Source of the DNA: Morella rubra
Taxonomy: Eukaryota > Streptophyta > Magnoliopsida > Fagales > Myricaceae
Assembly: GCA_003952965.2 (NCBI GenBank)
Contig: CM025854.1
Location: forward strand, 5,572,283-5,636,282
Reading direction: 5' to 3'
Length of the DNA: 64,000 nt
Below the pieces are notes generated by a model, which did not search any database, was not told where the DNA came from, and saw nothing but the letters and a program-made list of their open reading frames with translations. Shown piece by piece: positions 34,353 through 46,145 of this stretch. The stretch's first letter is position 1; each line of letters opens with the position of its first letter. Both the position numbers and the translations under genes were made by a program.

Positions 34353-37300
34353 TTATTTGACGAACTTTAAGGGCCTCATCATCTCGTTATCTTCATGGTC
34401 CAAGATCTGTACATGTCAAGTGCCCTATTAAATTAAGTCTTGAAATAGAGGGTCTTGAATGTCAAATAAGTTAATAGGATCCGCAGAGCAAAAGGAAGAA
34501 GGAAAACTGATGGATAAATTCCATTCATATGAAAGCACAGACGTAAATAGACTTACATGGCAATGATACACGTAGCCCGGTTCTGCAGTTGCATCAAAAG
34601 CATAAGAGGCGTTTGAGTGCACATAAGAAAATCGAACAAAAATCTTTGTCACGAATCCGGGTTTCATCTTGAACACGTTCTTCCACCCCTTCTCCTGAGC
34701 CGGCACCTCTATCCTTTTCCCACCCGCGTACTTGCTTATTTGACACCTGATCGCGTCGTTCATTCTCTTCATGCATTCTTTGAACTCCGTCGCGTTCACC
34801 AGCTCAGTCTGCTCAACCGCCGCGAAAAGGCCCAAATGAATGTGCAATGGGTGGTTATCCTCCGTCAGATTAATCACATTCCACTCCTCCGTAGTACCCA
34901 CTTTAGGGATCTCAGTCACCGGTGCTTCAAATGATTTCCCATTCAAGTAGAGGTGAGTTGGTTCTCCGGTGGCGCTCCGATACTCGTACATAGTTATGTA
35001 CCGTGTCCGGGATGCGCCGGATAAATCAGGAAGAGGGTACCGCATCAGCTTCTTGGCAACTCTCGACGTGTCAACCTCAAGACGTCTCAGGATAATAAAC
35101 TTCATGACCTTGCTGTTAGCTTCGTCCACGGAGTCCCCGACAGGGTAAGGATATGGTGCATCGTTGGCTAGAATCACAGTATTATTCTTTGACTTAGAAA
35201 AGTCAACAACCACGTCAGCAATCTCGGAAGGGGCTAGAAAAATCTCATTGGTCACCACCGGTTCATTAAGGTAAACCGAATCAGACCCCACATGGGTGAA
35301 ACCCAGACCGTTGGTGAAGAAGAACCTGAAGAATCTAGCATTGCTAGCATTGAGAACGCGGAATCGGTACTTACGACGTCGTACTGTCATACGTGGCCAG
35401 GCTTTGCCATTCACTATGATGGTATTTCCGAAATATTCTGGCCGCCAATGAGGATGTATGGAGGGATTATCTCCAACGCGATTCAGGTATATGGAACCAT
35501 TCGTAGAAAAGCTCCGATCGAAGACTATCAACGGTCGATCGAATTCATCACCGCTAGGAAGTCTAAGTGGGGCCTCCGATTTTGGGTGACGGATTATGTA
35601 GGCCCCAAACAAGCCAGCCAGGATGTTGATCCTAGTCAATCCCATGGCATGGTCATGGTACCATAGGTTCCCAGGTTGTTGACGGTTGTCGTAATGACTC
35701 GTTTCTTTGGTCCACGTGGATCCCTTTTCTCTGAATCCAGCCGTAAACCACGAGTTTGCGAAGCCATCGCTCTGGGGCTCGACCATCCCACCGTGGAGAT
35801 GGACCGTCGTGGGGATGCCCGTTTTGTTGGTTGGTGTGGCAGTTACGATTGTTCGGTCCCACGGGAGAATATGCTTTGAAGGGAGGTGATTTTGCCACGT
35901 CACGTAGGTGTCGATTCCATAGAGGGCCTCGATTGTTGGTCCAGGAACTGTTGCGGTGCGCTTGGATACACCGAAGGCGTACACGGGTGTTGGAGGAAGA
36001 TCTCTGTGGAATTTCTGCAAAGGAAAAGCAAGTAAAAGAACAGCTCATGATTTCAATTTTCAACAGAGCCAGGTCAAGGGAATCAGAAATTGGGTCAAAG
36101 TTCCGAATTTTGTAAGACCCAGTGAAGGCTCCAACTAGAACGTTGCATATTATCATGTTTCGTTTGTAGCGATTATAATATGATTGTAGTAAGCTATTAA
36201 GTTTATTTGGGTATGTAAAATAATAACAATATCACTAATGGACAAAGGGGGCGGCTCCACTATGTACCATAATGCAAAGAATTTACCCAACAAAGTACAT
36301 AAGAATCTTACTAGTACGGTATCCTCACATATAGTTCATTCAAAATATACTAGCGTGTTAAGTAAGTAGTTTAGGTTGTTCAATAAATCCAGTTGCAATC
36401 TTGACAATAAATGCAAAAGAAAGTGTTGGACAAGTGATGGAACACGTAAAGCTACTAACTGCACATTTGTTGCTCTTACGAAAATTTGGATAAGTTGTAT
36501 TTTTCAAACATGATTTCCGTTACATATCTTATTTATTGTTATGAAGACTAAATATTTGTAGACAATTTCTAATTTTGTACCTTGTAGTTATAAATGAAAT
36601 GTTTCATGTTTCAACTTATTTAAAATGTGTAATCTATTTTATAATGCATTTAAATAAAATTCGTAAATAGTAAGATAAGATAAAATACTATCACAGATAC
36701 CATCCGCATGCACAAGTACAATTCGAACAAATTTATACCATTCGCACCACTCATTGGGTCTACACACAATGACCACATCCACACGAAATATAACTGTTCC
36801 CACATCATTCGATGTGTTACGTCACATGGTTTTATGCTGTCCGGATGCTATTTTTGTTAACAATTAGGATTGTCAAAAAAAGGATTAATTGTTCGCACAT
36901 GTTATGCGACATGTGCGAACATAGTATAGCACCGTGGTGCAACAACTTTCAAATTGATCACGCAAATGATATATCGTCCAAACCGGTTGATTATACGGTT
37001 AAAACGGTTTGTTAGTGACGAACTATGAATTTTGTCACCTAAAATCTTCCGTAACAAATTGAGTGACAAATTTTGTTGTCATCCAAAATTACTTCAGTGA
37101 TGTTTAATTGTAAAAATTTTGGGTGGTAAAACTTTTAGAGTGTCACAATTGATGAAAAAGTGAAGAGATATATGGTTTGAATGAATTTTTTATATTTATT
37201 TGGAATGAAAAGCGATGATTTAATAGAGAGAGATAATTTTAGAGAATTATTTCATTACGGTGAAAATTTTGAAACTCAAACATTTATAAAAAGTTTTGGT

Positions 37301-37879
37301 GACAAACAAATTTTTCACCGAAGTTCTTGTAGTGTATTATCTAGTTCTTCTACCTGTTAAATAAATTGCCTAAGAATTAAGAAGGACATTCCAAATTTCT
37401 GAATATCCTCCTACTCTTAGAGTTGTAGGTGGGAGGTACAGATTGCCTGATTATATGCAAGGCATCCGAATATCTAAAGATTCCCTCAAACAAACTGCTC
37501 ACGGTCTACACATATAAAGTCCCCTAGCCTTCTAGGAATCATCGCCGAATGCGACAGGTAAAGGTGAAATTGCATAAACGTTAGATGAACAGGGAATAAA
37601 AGTTCAAACGAAAAACTCTTAGTACTGAATGCAAAATAGAAAGGAGATCAGAGTAGAAAATCTTACCCATTTCTTCTCGAACATGCCGATCTCCAGTGAT
37701 TTAGATCCGGGAACACCAGACACAATATCGAAGCCCAGAATTTTGGGCAGGTGTGGAAGCTCATCCACAAACATTTCCAACTCGGATGAATTTAGGGGCC
37801 TATCTTCGGCAATTGGAGTGGTGAGTACTACTCCTAAAAAAGCTAAAGAAGTGAGACCAAGAAGCAAAGAACCCTCCAT
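34353..37879 (-). CDS. LPR1: LPR1/LPR2-type multicopper oxidase (ferroxidase)
   Basis: Exons 37879-37667, 36014-34557 and 34406-34353 join in phase 0 to 574 residues, close to the roughly 580 usual for Arabidopsis LPR1/LPR2. An N-terminal hydrophobic signal peptide (about 1-24) directs secretion to the cell wall/ER. Copper ligands are all present: HLHG (H143, H145), H191-D192-H193, HPLHIH (459-464), and HCH...H....M (H555, C556, H557, H561, M566). Family blocks TIEALYGIDTYVTWQNHLPS, GEFDRPLIVFDRSF-like, RRRKYRFRVLNASNARFF and NLTEDNHPLHIHLGLF support LPR over ascorbate oxidase or laccase. In Arabidopsis LPRs oxidise iron in the root apoplast and with PDR2 stop primary root growth when phosphate is low. 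Intron 1 (1.65 kb) holds a CACTA-type terminus. Intron 2 is 150 bp. Confidence 0.95.
36891..36920. repeat. 30-bp hairpin in LPR intron 1
   Basis: GTTCGCACATGT, a 6-nt loop TATGCG, then its exact reverse complement. It lies in intron 1 of the LPR gene. Confidence 0.8.
37010..37334. mobile_element. CACTA-type transposon terminus in LPR intron 1
   Basis: Ends TTCTTGTAGTG (37324-37334), the reverse of a CACTACAAGAA terminus. It is preceded by repeated GTGACAAA/TTTGTCAC words in both orientations (about 37012-37310), as in CACTA subterminal repeats. I did not find the partner end, so this is a partial or diverged element. Confidence 0.5.
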
Positions 37880-37913
37880 GATCGTATGGAGAATGAGAGG
37901 ACGGAGAGACTCG

Positions 37914-37921
37914 TATTTAAA
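37914..37921 (-). promoter_or_regulatory. Possible TATA box of the LPR gene
   Basis: Sense TTTAAATA about 35-42 nt upstream of the ATG. The leader would be very short, so the call is tentative. Confidence 0.3.
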
Positions 37922-37930
37922 GGAGAGCGA

Positions 37931-38028
37931 AGGCGTGTGGCGGGCATGCGATGGATCATAGACAATTGCACTACGGAAGAAGTCCCTGAGAGTGAAGGAG
38001 CATTAAGTGGGCGTGTGGCGGGCATGCT
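37931..38028. repeat. 18-bp direct repeat in the LPR promoter
   Basis: GGCGTGTGGCGGGCATGC occurs at about 37932-37949 and about 38010-38027, about 78 bp apart, just upstream of the LPR start. It could be a small duplication or a paired regulatory site. Confidence 0.7.
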
Positions 38029-38400
38029 TTAGAGGGTAGCTATTTTCATTATTAAAGCAGTCCCTGCTGGTAGTGAAAGGGTTCTCGAATAAAGTACAAA
38101 TATTAAAATAGAAACAATAACTTAATACTTATATATATAACTTAAATGGAAAAGGCCCAAACATGGGCCCTACTTCATCCACTAGAATTTGCTTCCGTCT
38201 CTAAATTGAAAGCTCTCTCCATTTATCTCATCTATAAATTAATGTTTCATTCTCCTTTAAATGTAACCAGTGGAGGCATCTTCATGGGGAGTGCTATTCC
38301 ATGCAGGTAAGCGAATTCTATGCTTAATCCAAAAGGATACAAACAAAGCCTTCGACATCTTTTGTCCCTCATCGTGCTTTTAGTCGTTATCTGGTGACCA
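38029..38400. other. Upstream flank of the LPR gene
   Basis: AT-rich non-coding sequence between the LPR promoter repeats and the tandem duplication that begins near 38401. I see no gene or repeat. Confidence 0.5.
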
Positions 38401-38783
38401 CAATACCTAACCATATATATATATATATCCAGGTTTCTAATTACTACATCGCCTTTAAACTCACACTACATACGGCAGGATAAATTTAAAAGGGCAAACG
38501 TGGGACCTAATTAATTGTCTGGGAAACGTCTAGAATTTATGCTCCAGGGTAAGTGGCCCCTGTTAGCTAGCCAACTCAAGTTGGTCTGGATCAATCCTAT
38601 AAGCAACTGCCACCTCTACAATAGAGTTATGGCTTATATGGTTGCTATCTTTTGCTAGAAGATTTTGTCAGGATCGAGACTATTAATGTTCCATCTCTTT
38701 TTCTAATTTTGACTGGTTTCTTGTAATGTTTTAGCCAAATCATGCATGCTCCAACCATTTGCATGCAATTGATTCCAAATGTA

Positions 38784-39110
38784 CACTATTACAAGAAAAA
38801 GGGCTATAGCAACTAAATTTTTGGCCACCAGTTACACGTGGTTGTCAATAGTTAACTTTTAACAACAAATTTTTAGGATTCATTGCTAATAATACTTTTT
38901 GCTGCGAATTCAAGTTGTTAGTTATTTTTTGTTGCAATATATACATTAACAATTGCAATATATACATTAGTAACGAGATGATGGACAGCTAAAAGTTAAA
39001 TAATGGCAACCAGCATATAATTGTCACAAATAATAACCTTTTTGCAACCAGACAAAGAGATGGTTGCTAAAAGTCATAGAATTATGGGCTCTGTCAACAC
39101 CTTCTTTTAG
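38784..39110. mobile_element. CACTA-type terminus with subterminal repeats
   Basis: CACTATTACAAGAAAAAGGGC resembles the canonical CACTACAAGAAAAA start. It is followed by many short repeats with TGGTTGC/GCAACCA and TTGCTAAT cores on both strands. A related, more mutated copy lies at about 40050-40330. The partner terminus was not found. Confidence 0.5.
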
Positions 39111-40558
39111 CGACGTCAAGGAATGCATCCCCATTAAACAACAAAAGAGACAGTAAAAAAAACTCGTTGTCATTTCATTCTTTATGAGCGAGTTTATAAG
39201 TTGCGACCTACACGGTTGCTAATGCCTCTGAGAATGCTAAAAAGTTGCACTGTTTTCCTGAGACAGTGCAAAAGTTCTCTTTTTTTTTAACGCGACAATC
39301 AAAAGTCAATAAAAAAAATAAGAGAATCAGTGACACAACTCGTCTCTTCCCCCTCCTTTTGTGATCTCTCTCGTTCTCCTTGTCCATCTTTCTTCGTCAT
39401 TGAAGTAACAGCTCGCACCCCACTCGTCTTTACCCAAGATAATATCTATCGACTGAAATTTGGGATCGTCGGCATTTGCGAAATCACCTGACCGGAAGCG
39501 AGGCTCCTTTTGTAGAAGAAATTGTAGTCACTGCATTTCAGCAACAAGTTCGTGATATTGACCACATTTATTATCCCTATTTGCATTTTTAGTGGGTTGG
39601 TCTGGTATGAAAAGTTATGGGAAACAGTATATTACAGCATCCTTAATTCATGAATTTCTAATATCAATCAATGTTACCTAACCATATATCCAGGTTTCTA
39701 ATTACTACATATCGCCTTTAAACTCACACTACATACGGCAGGACAAATTAAAAAGGGCGCAAACGTGGGACCTATTTAATTGTCTAGGAAACGTCTATAA
39801 TTTATGCTCGGGGGGTAAATGGCCCCTGTTCGCCAGCCTTAGTCTAGTTGGACAGGATCAATCCTATAAGCAACAGCCACCTCTACAATAGAGTTATGGC
39901 TTATATGGTTGCTATCTTCTGCTAGAAGACTTTGTCAGGATCGAGACTATTAATGTTCCATCTCTCTGTCTAATTTTGTCTGGTTTCTTGTCATGTTTTA
40001 GCTAAAACATGCATGCTCCAACAATTTGCATGCAATTGCTTCCAAATGTATACTACAAGAAAAAGATTATAGCAACCGAATTTTTGGCCATCAGTTAAAC
40101 TTGGTTGTCAATAGTTAAATTTTAACAACAAATTTTTAGGATCCATTGTTAATAATACTTTTTGCTTCAAATTCAAGTTGGTAACTATTTTTTATTGTAA
40201 TATATACATTAGCAACGAGATGATTGACTGCTAAAAGTTAAACAATGAAAATCAGTTTTTAATGATCATAAATGATGACCTTTTTGCAACCAGTCAAAGA
40301 AATGGTTACTAAAAGTCATAGAATTATGGGCTCTGGCAACGACTTTTTTAAGCCAGGTCAGGAACACATCCCCATTAAACAACAAAAGAGACTATAAAAA
40401 AAACTCGTTGACATTTCATTCTTTACGAGCGAGTTTATAAGTTGGGAACCACATGGTTGCTAATGCCTCTGAGAATGCTAAAAAGTTGCACTGTTTCCTG
40501 AGACAATGCAAAAGTATTTTTTTTTTTTTTCCGCGGAATTCAAAAGTCAATTAAAAAT

Positions 40559-42076
40559 GGTTAATTACAAAAACCCCCCCTTGAACTATCTCACTTATCC
40601 CAAAATCTCCTCTAAACTTGAACTCATGTCAACCCGACTCCTTAAACTTACGTAACTGTGTTATTTTCGTTTTTTACTCAGATTTAATATAGTTGTACGA
40701 CGTATTCCGTCACACGTGATAAACACATGAGCTCTCTCATAATTAAAAGACCAAACTGCCCCACAAACCCATTTATTCATTGAAAACCATTCGTGCAGCA
40801 TAAAGAGAAGCCCGTGCGTTTTGAGTTTGGTCTTCAAAGCTGTCCGAAGCAAAAAAACACCGTCTCCATTGCTGCAAAAACACCACCCTGCAGCAACTGT
40901 CTAGACTAACTGAAAACTGATGCCTGGTACATACTTGAGCCAAACGGGAAATCCTCTGAATATAACGAATAAGTAGAGTATTAAACACAGAAAAAAGGAA
41001 AACAATCAAATTAAACCCTCACACAACTAAACTTGGGAACTGTAAAGAGCAAAGGAAAAATTCGAAGAGAAATAAGAAAAACCCCATATGATGAAAGTGA
41101 TGTTAGATCTACGTAAAAAGAAAAAATTGGTGGGTGCCCAAAATTCCACTCTGCACAAACATAAGGTCCAATGCGGATATGAGCATAGAGTCCTGCTTTT
41201 TGTATCGCCTTTATGAATCTCACCAAATCATATCTCCCTTCGAAATTTTATTGAAACCCACCAAAAACAAAAAGCAGATAACAAGGCACAATTTCAAAGA
41301 AAATGCTAAAGAGGAAACAGAGCGAAACAGAGTAAGAACAGTTTATGAAACAGATACGGAGAGAAAGGAAGCTACATTGACAGGAGAAGGATCGTGAACA
41401 TTCAAGAAAACGTAGGTCTCAATCACATCCAGTCCTCCATTTTTTGCCTTCAGTATCAGATCCTCCCACATCTACATGCAGCTCGTTTCCCAACGAAATC
41501 ACAAACAACTCCTAACACCTTTCAACCAAAAAACTTACATACAGAAAAAGTGGGAACGCTTAATGTACCTCAGGAGTGCTTCTCGGGTAATGTATAGACC
41601 CAGAGAAGAGAATTCTCCTTTGCCTATTGATCACAATGGCCTTCCTATCGTAGGTCACGCTACAGTGCTACATTGTATCAACTGGAAACCCAGACCCAGG
41701 AACCAGACCAAACCAAAGACTAAGACCAACTTCGAAACCGAGGTAATTTCCATTGCTTTCCCTACACACAGCCGGGGTCATTGTTGTGGGCAGGAACCAA
41801 AAGCGGGTTAAGATTTGTGAAATCCGCAGCCCGCAGGGAGAAAAAGGGAGAAAGGTGAGGTGGGGTTTGTGGGGGGCAGTTTGGTCTTTTCATTATGAGA
41901 GAGCTCACGTGTTTATCACGTGTAACGGAATACGTCGTACGGCTATGTTAAATCTGAGTCAAAAATAAAAATAACAAAGTTACGTAAGTTTAAAGAGCCG
42001 GGTTAACACGAGTTTAAGTTTATGGGAGATTTTGGGATAAGTGGGATAGTTCAAAAAGGGTTTTTGTAATTAACCC
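40559..42076. mobile_element. Pack-MULE-like element carrying beta-galactosidase exons
   Basis: Inverted repeats of about 210 bp (about 40559-40775 and 41860-42076) begin GGTTAATTACAAAAACCC at both ends and stay highly similar through ACTTATCCCAAAATCTCC. The 9-bp flanks ATTAAAAAT (40550-40558) and ATTAAAAAA (42077-42085) match at 8 of 9 positions, as expected for a target duplication. The interior carries the first exons and introns of a GH35 beta-galactosidase gene on the minus strand and no transposase. It inserted into copy B of the 1.25-kb duplication, where the equivalent site in copy A (about 39300) is intact. Confidence 0.88.
41130..41753 (-). pseudogene. Captured 5' fragment of a beta-galactosidase (GH35) gene
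   Basis: Piece 1 starts at the ATG at 41753 with a signal-peptide-like MEITSVSKLVLVFGLVWF. After an 8-bp duplication (TGTAGCAC) that breaks the frame, it reads [20 protein letters not shown] and [11 protein letters not shown], then a GT donor at 41568. Piece 2 begins after AG at 41471 with [20 protein letters not shown] and [10 protein letters not shown]. Piece 3 (about 41251-41130) reads [20 protein letters not shown] then [16 protein letters not shown]. These are the conserved N-terminal blocks of plant GH35 enzymes, which remove galactose from wall polysaccharides. The catalytic acid and nucleophile regions lie further downstream in the family and are absent. Introns are retained, so capture was from genomic DNA. 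The 8-bp insertion makes it non-functional. Confidence 0.88.
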
Positions 42077-42839
42077 ATTAAAAAAATAAAGGAATCGCCG
42101 ACACAGCTCGTCTCTTCCCCCTCTTTCTGTGATCTCTCTCTCGTTTCCTTGTCTATCTTTCTTCAGAATTGAAGCAACAGCTCACGTCCACTCGTCGTTA
42201 CCCAAGATAACATCTACCGACTGAAGTTTTGGGGTTGTCGGCATTTGAGAAATCACCTAACTGGAAGCGAGGCTCTTCTTGTAAAAGAAATTGTAGTAAT
42301 TGCATTTCAGCAACAAGTTCATGATATTGACCACATTTTTTTTTATCTTTATTTGCATTTTAGTGGGTTGGTCCGGTATGAAAAGTTATGGGAAAGAGTA
42401 TATTACAGCATCTTTAATTCATGAATTTCTAATATCAATCGATGTTACCTCTCTTTCGTGAACTCATGGTCTGTCTCAAAATCTCAAATTTGTGCTATTG
42501 ATTTAGTTTTTCCCCTCAGGTTTATCGTAACCTCAAGTTAAATGAGGCCTATTTTTTGTCACTGCGTATTGCGTGCCTTTATTTCACAAGATTAATGTAA
42601 ACAAAAAAGACATTTTGGCTGAAATGTATTTCTTCTGGCGATGATGACACAAAGGCTGGACTCATGGCTGCTATCATAGAATACTGGTAGAGAGCCTTTA
42701 GTCTTTACAACCAATTGATCGTCTCCCTTCATTAAAATTCAAGGGATAAATATTAGAAATAGAATCTGACATTGTTCCATTTTTATTGACAAGCTACTTT
42801 GCCTTCTATAGTAATGGTAATTAGGTACCCTGGTTGAGT

Positions 42840-43848
42840 ACTATAATACCCGTCCCGATTTAATTTCCTTAAGACTATTTTATTAAGCTAAGTAAGGTGA
42901 TTTTATTTGGTTTTATAGAAAATTTAGTTTTAATCGTGATATTTGATTTTTATTTGCTAAGCTTGGATGTCTATATTTTATTTAATGTAAAAGAATCTCC
43001 TAAAAAATATATTTCTTACCCTTTCTTGACTTATTTTCCATTTATTAACCTTTTGTGATTACAATTGCTAATAAGAGAAATTATGTTCTTCATGATTTTA
43101 ATTAATAATTATTTTTCTATTCAATAATTTAAATACCGAAATTTTATATGCTTTCTTAAAGAAATTTATGACTTTCCTTTATTCAAAGTGCTCTAGTCTT
43201 GGTAATAATTTCAAAATTAGTTGATTTAATTGCCTAATTGGGCCTTGGTTTGACTTAAGCTTTGACTTGACTTTTGGGCTATTAGAGAGTGGGCTCGTTA
43301 AAACCCAAAAAGGCAAGTCCAATTGGCTTAGAGTGGCCGGCCAATTAAGGGGTCTCTAATTTAATCTTGTGTACTAATTATGAGCCTAATCTAACCTTTT
43401 TGCCATGTGTCCTAATCTGCCCTTGCCGCCCATGATGCCCAATCACAAGAGTTGCTTCTAAAGTTAACTTTTAAATGGTAATCATTTAACCCTATTAACT
43501 AGCTTTTAACTATATACTTAACTCCTAGTTAATTAAGCTAATAAAAAGGTTAGAGAGAGATGGAATTAACCCCATTTGGGCCAGTTTAGAGAGGGAATTC
43601 ACAGTTTAGAGAGAGAGAGAAAGGGAAGAAGGAAGAAGGAAGAAGAAGAACGAGAGCTTGGACAACTCGGCTAGGCAGTGGGTTTCTCTCATTTTCTTCC
43701 ATTTTTCCTCTTCTAATCTTCTTGTTCTAACTTCTAACAATCTCCATGTTCATTTTAGGTGAGAACTTGCGGAGAAAGAAACATCAAAACTCAAGGTAAC
43801 CGTTGTATTATGTAAGTTTTGTGTTGGGATGTTATATGGCTGACTATA
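42840..43848. mobile_element. LTR-like fragment
   Basis: Begins TATAATACCCGTCCCGATTT, similar to the TGTAATACCCGTCCCG start of many plant gypsy-type LTRs. It ends with GA-rich leader-like text (about 43550-43660) before being cut by the CACTA-type end at 43849. No LTR end or target duplication is visible. The interval 42450-42839 holds nothing I recognise. Confidence 0.35.
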
Positions 43849-44215
43849 CACTACTAAAAAAGGACCTCTAGCCGCGGTCTCAAAAATCGCCATGGCGTTT
43901 AAGTACAAATGCCGCCAAAAGTATGGTGTTTGCTCAAAAAGGCCACTAAAGGTTCCAAATTAGCAGCATTTTACACAAAACGCTGCCAAGTTTGTGAGTT
44001 GTAGCAGCGTTTTTGTAAACGCTGAGATAAACTACAAATTCTAGTAGCGGTTTGAATCAAAACGTTGCTAAAGCTAACAACCTATAGTCGCGTTTTAATA
44101 CAAAACGTCACTACAAAGTGTGAACTTTAGTAGCATTTGCCTCAAACACTGCTATAGGTCATTTTGCAGCGGAGGTTATGGTGATCGCTGCTATAGCTTA
44201 TACTTTTAGCTGCGT
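43849..44215. mobile_element. CACTA-type terminus with GCAGCG/CGCTGC subterminal repeats
   Basis: CACTACTAAAAAAGGACC is followed by many copies of AGCAGCGTTTT/AAAACGCTGC-like words on both strands over about 350 bp. A CACTA start followed by dense subterminal repeats is typical of En/Spm-like elements. The opposite end was not found before 46500. The GRF relic at 45612-46145 may be its cargo. Confidence 0.55.
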
Positions 44216-45611
44216 TTATTGTGGAAAACGGCGTCGTTTCCATTTTCTCTCCGCATTTAATTCCTCCCTGCGCACGGTGACTATTAACCCAACTGCCCAA
44301 CCACCTCCAGGCTCTCTCCACGCTGGCCGCGCCTCCCTTAGCCGACCACCACACTACCACAACTACTCTCCTCTTCTCCCCTCCTTCACACATCAATCTC
44401 TTCTCATCTCCTCTGCCACATCTCTCTCTCAAGTCTCACTGATTCATTTAGGTATGTTGTTAAAATGTCACTGATTCATTCATTCGTGAAGGACGAAGAA
44501 GCTCCAGCGATTCTTGCTATTTCCCTCTCTTTTTCCCTTTTGTCATGGATTATTTTTCCTTTTTTTTTTTAATAGCAGGTGTTTCTATTTAAAACATGAT
44601 TGATGGAGCTTGTTTTTGTAGATCTATTGTTTCATATATGTTCAGGCTTAGGGCTAGATTGCTAGTAGTTACGCGTTAACTTATAAATGCTATTGATCAT
44701 CATCATTGTAAGTTGTGTAACACACAAAGTATCACGTGCATGAGGACGACATTGAATATTCTCTAAATTGAAGACTTCTTCTGGATTGTCGTTTACAGTA
44801 GCTTGAAGAGTTTTCGTCCCCCTATCATGCCTGTTACATGTAAAAATATTTATCGTTTCCTAGATTTCTTGAGAAGAGAGTATATTTTGACAAAAGATAT
44901 CAAAGGGGTCTTTATGCAATTAGAATGTCCTTACTACATGTAAACTTGTTAACATGGCTACTGATGAACAGAGATAACACCCTTAGTTGCTCTAATTTGA
45001 TACAAGGATGTGATCCTTCATATGGTATGAATTTTTTAGGTGATAGTGGACAGATTGTCTAACCCAAAGATGCAATTGCTTTCCATATTGATGATAACCT
45101 TAGGCGTGGACTTGATTTGCAATTGGGAAAGGGGAAAGATGGACGAATCGGTTTTTGAACTTGATGTAAACTAGAGTAACTCATTAGGCTTTGTGAGGTT
45201 GACTTTTGAATGTGGTTGCTGAAATTTGCTGCCGCTGGTAATTCTTTGCCCCTTTTGACGTTGTTGTTTTATGAATTTATTTGTCTGATGTTTATCATTG
45301 TTTTGATGAATGACAACATTTATTAGAGGATTTAATTGATTGAGAGGGTTCGAATATAGCTATTCCATGGGGATTACTTCAGGCAATGGGTACACATTAT
45401 AATTTGGCCCATTTCCTCTTTCCTCGTCGTAATCCTCCATTCCTTTCCGGTGAAATTCTCGGTCAATGACATCATATTTGTAAGTGCTCTATCATTCTCC
45501 ATTTCCTCGTTCCTGGTCACATTCTTCTAATAAATTACAATATTTCTGTTCTTTGGGTTGTAGTTATTTATAGCAACATAATACATTGTTTTAGTTATCT
45601 ATAGTCGCACA

Positions 45612-46145
45612 ATTCATTATTTCAATAGTGCTTCTTTCTCAAACAGTCACAGTAGTGCACGTCCGTGTGCTAGCGGCGAAAGTTCGAGTACAGTTGGAAG
45701 TGGAGGCCAATTTATGACCCCATTTTTTTACTATTCAGTTGAATCCTGTTTGAAGACCTCTTACACTGAACAAAATCTCGGCCGTAAATTCTTCACCTGT
45801 GTCAATTACAAAGTAACTTAATTCTGTTGTGTACATTTATAAATTTGTTAATAAGTGGTTTTAAGTCCATAATGTTGCCATTCTCTTTTTCAGCAAGGGC
45901 AATCTTGCAGATTCTTCCATTGGTATGACCCTCCAATGTGTGTCCATAGTAAAAGGGTTCTGAGACGGTTGCGGGAGAAACACGAAAGGTTGAATATGGA
46001 GGTTGACAGTCATGCTCCAATGGCTGAGCACGGGACTGCAAACACGACTGCAAAGCTGGAACTTGTCATCTCACAGCTTCGTTCAGAGTTGAAAACCATG
46101 AAAAGAAAAACCATAGAGATTGGCACATGTGTAGGAGAGTCTTAG
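45612..46145 (+). pseudogene. GRF-type zinc-finger protein relic
   Basis: Exon 1 (open to 45812, GT donor at 45813) reads CASGESSSTVGSGGQF and then SCLKTSYTEQNLGRKFFTCV. Exon 2 (AG at 45892-45893, then 45894-46145) continues QGQSCRFFHWYDPPMC and a charged coiled-coil-like tail to a TAG stop. LKTSYTEQNLGRKFFTC...C.FF.W.D is the GRF zinc-finger pattern. The expected first ligand pair CxCG is replaced by YYS, and no ATG opens exon 1, so this is probably non-functional. Small GRF proteins of this layout are widespread and often transposon-associated in plants. Target and activity are unknown. Confidence 0.72.

Larger units (their letters stand above)
38401..42449. repeat. Tandem duplication of 1.25 kb with CACTA-type ends, second copy interrupted
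   Basis: Copy A (about 38401-39677) and copy B (about 39678-42449) match from ACCTAACCATATAT...CCAGGTTTCTAATTACTACAT to TTCATGAATTTCTAATATCAAT. Copy B is broken by the beta-galactosidase-carrying MULE (40559-42076). Without it, copy B is about 1245 bp. Both copies share a block starting CACTATTACAAGAAAAAGG (38784) or TACTACAAGAAAAAG (about 40050), followed by GCAACYRAATTTTTGGCCAYCAGTT-like subterminal repeats. The duplication is older than the MULE insertion, and the copies have diverged by several percent. No coding sequence is recognised in the unit itself. Confidence 0.88.

Noticed and set aside
35292..36156. Several plus- and minus-strand frames of 60-167 codons
   Set aside because: Antisense or shifted shadows of the large LPR exon.
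44142..44474. About 97-codon frames on both strands downstream of the CACTA-type end
   Set aside because: No family resemblance; composition explained by a CT-rich stretch.
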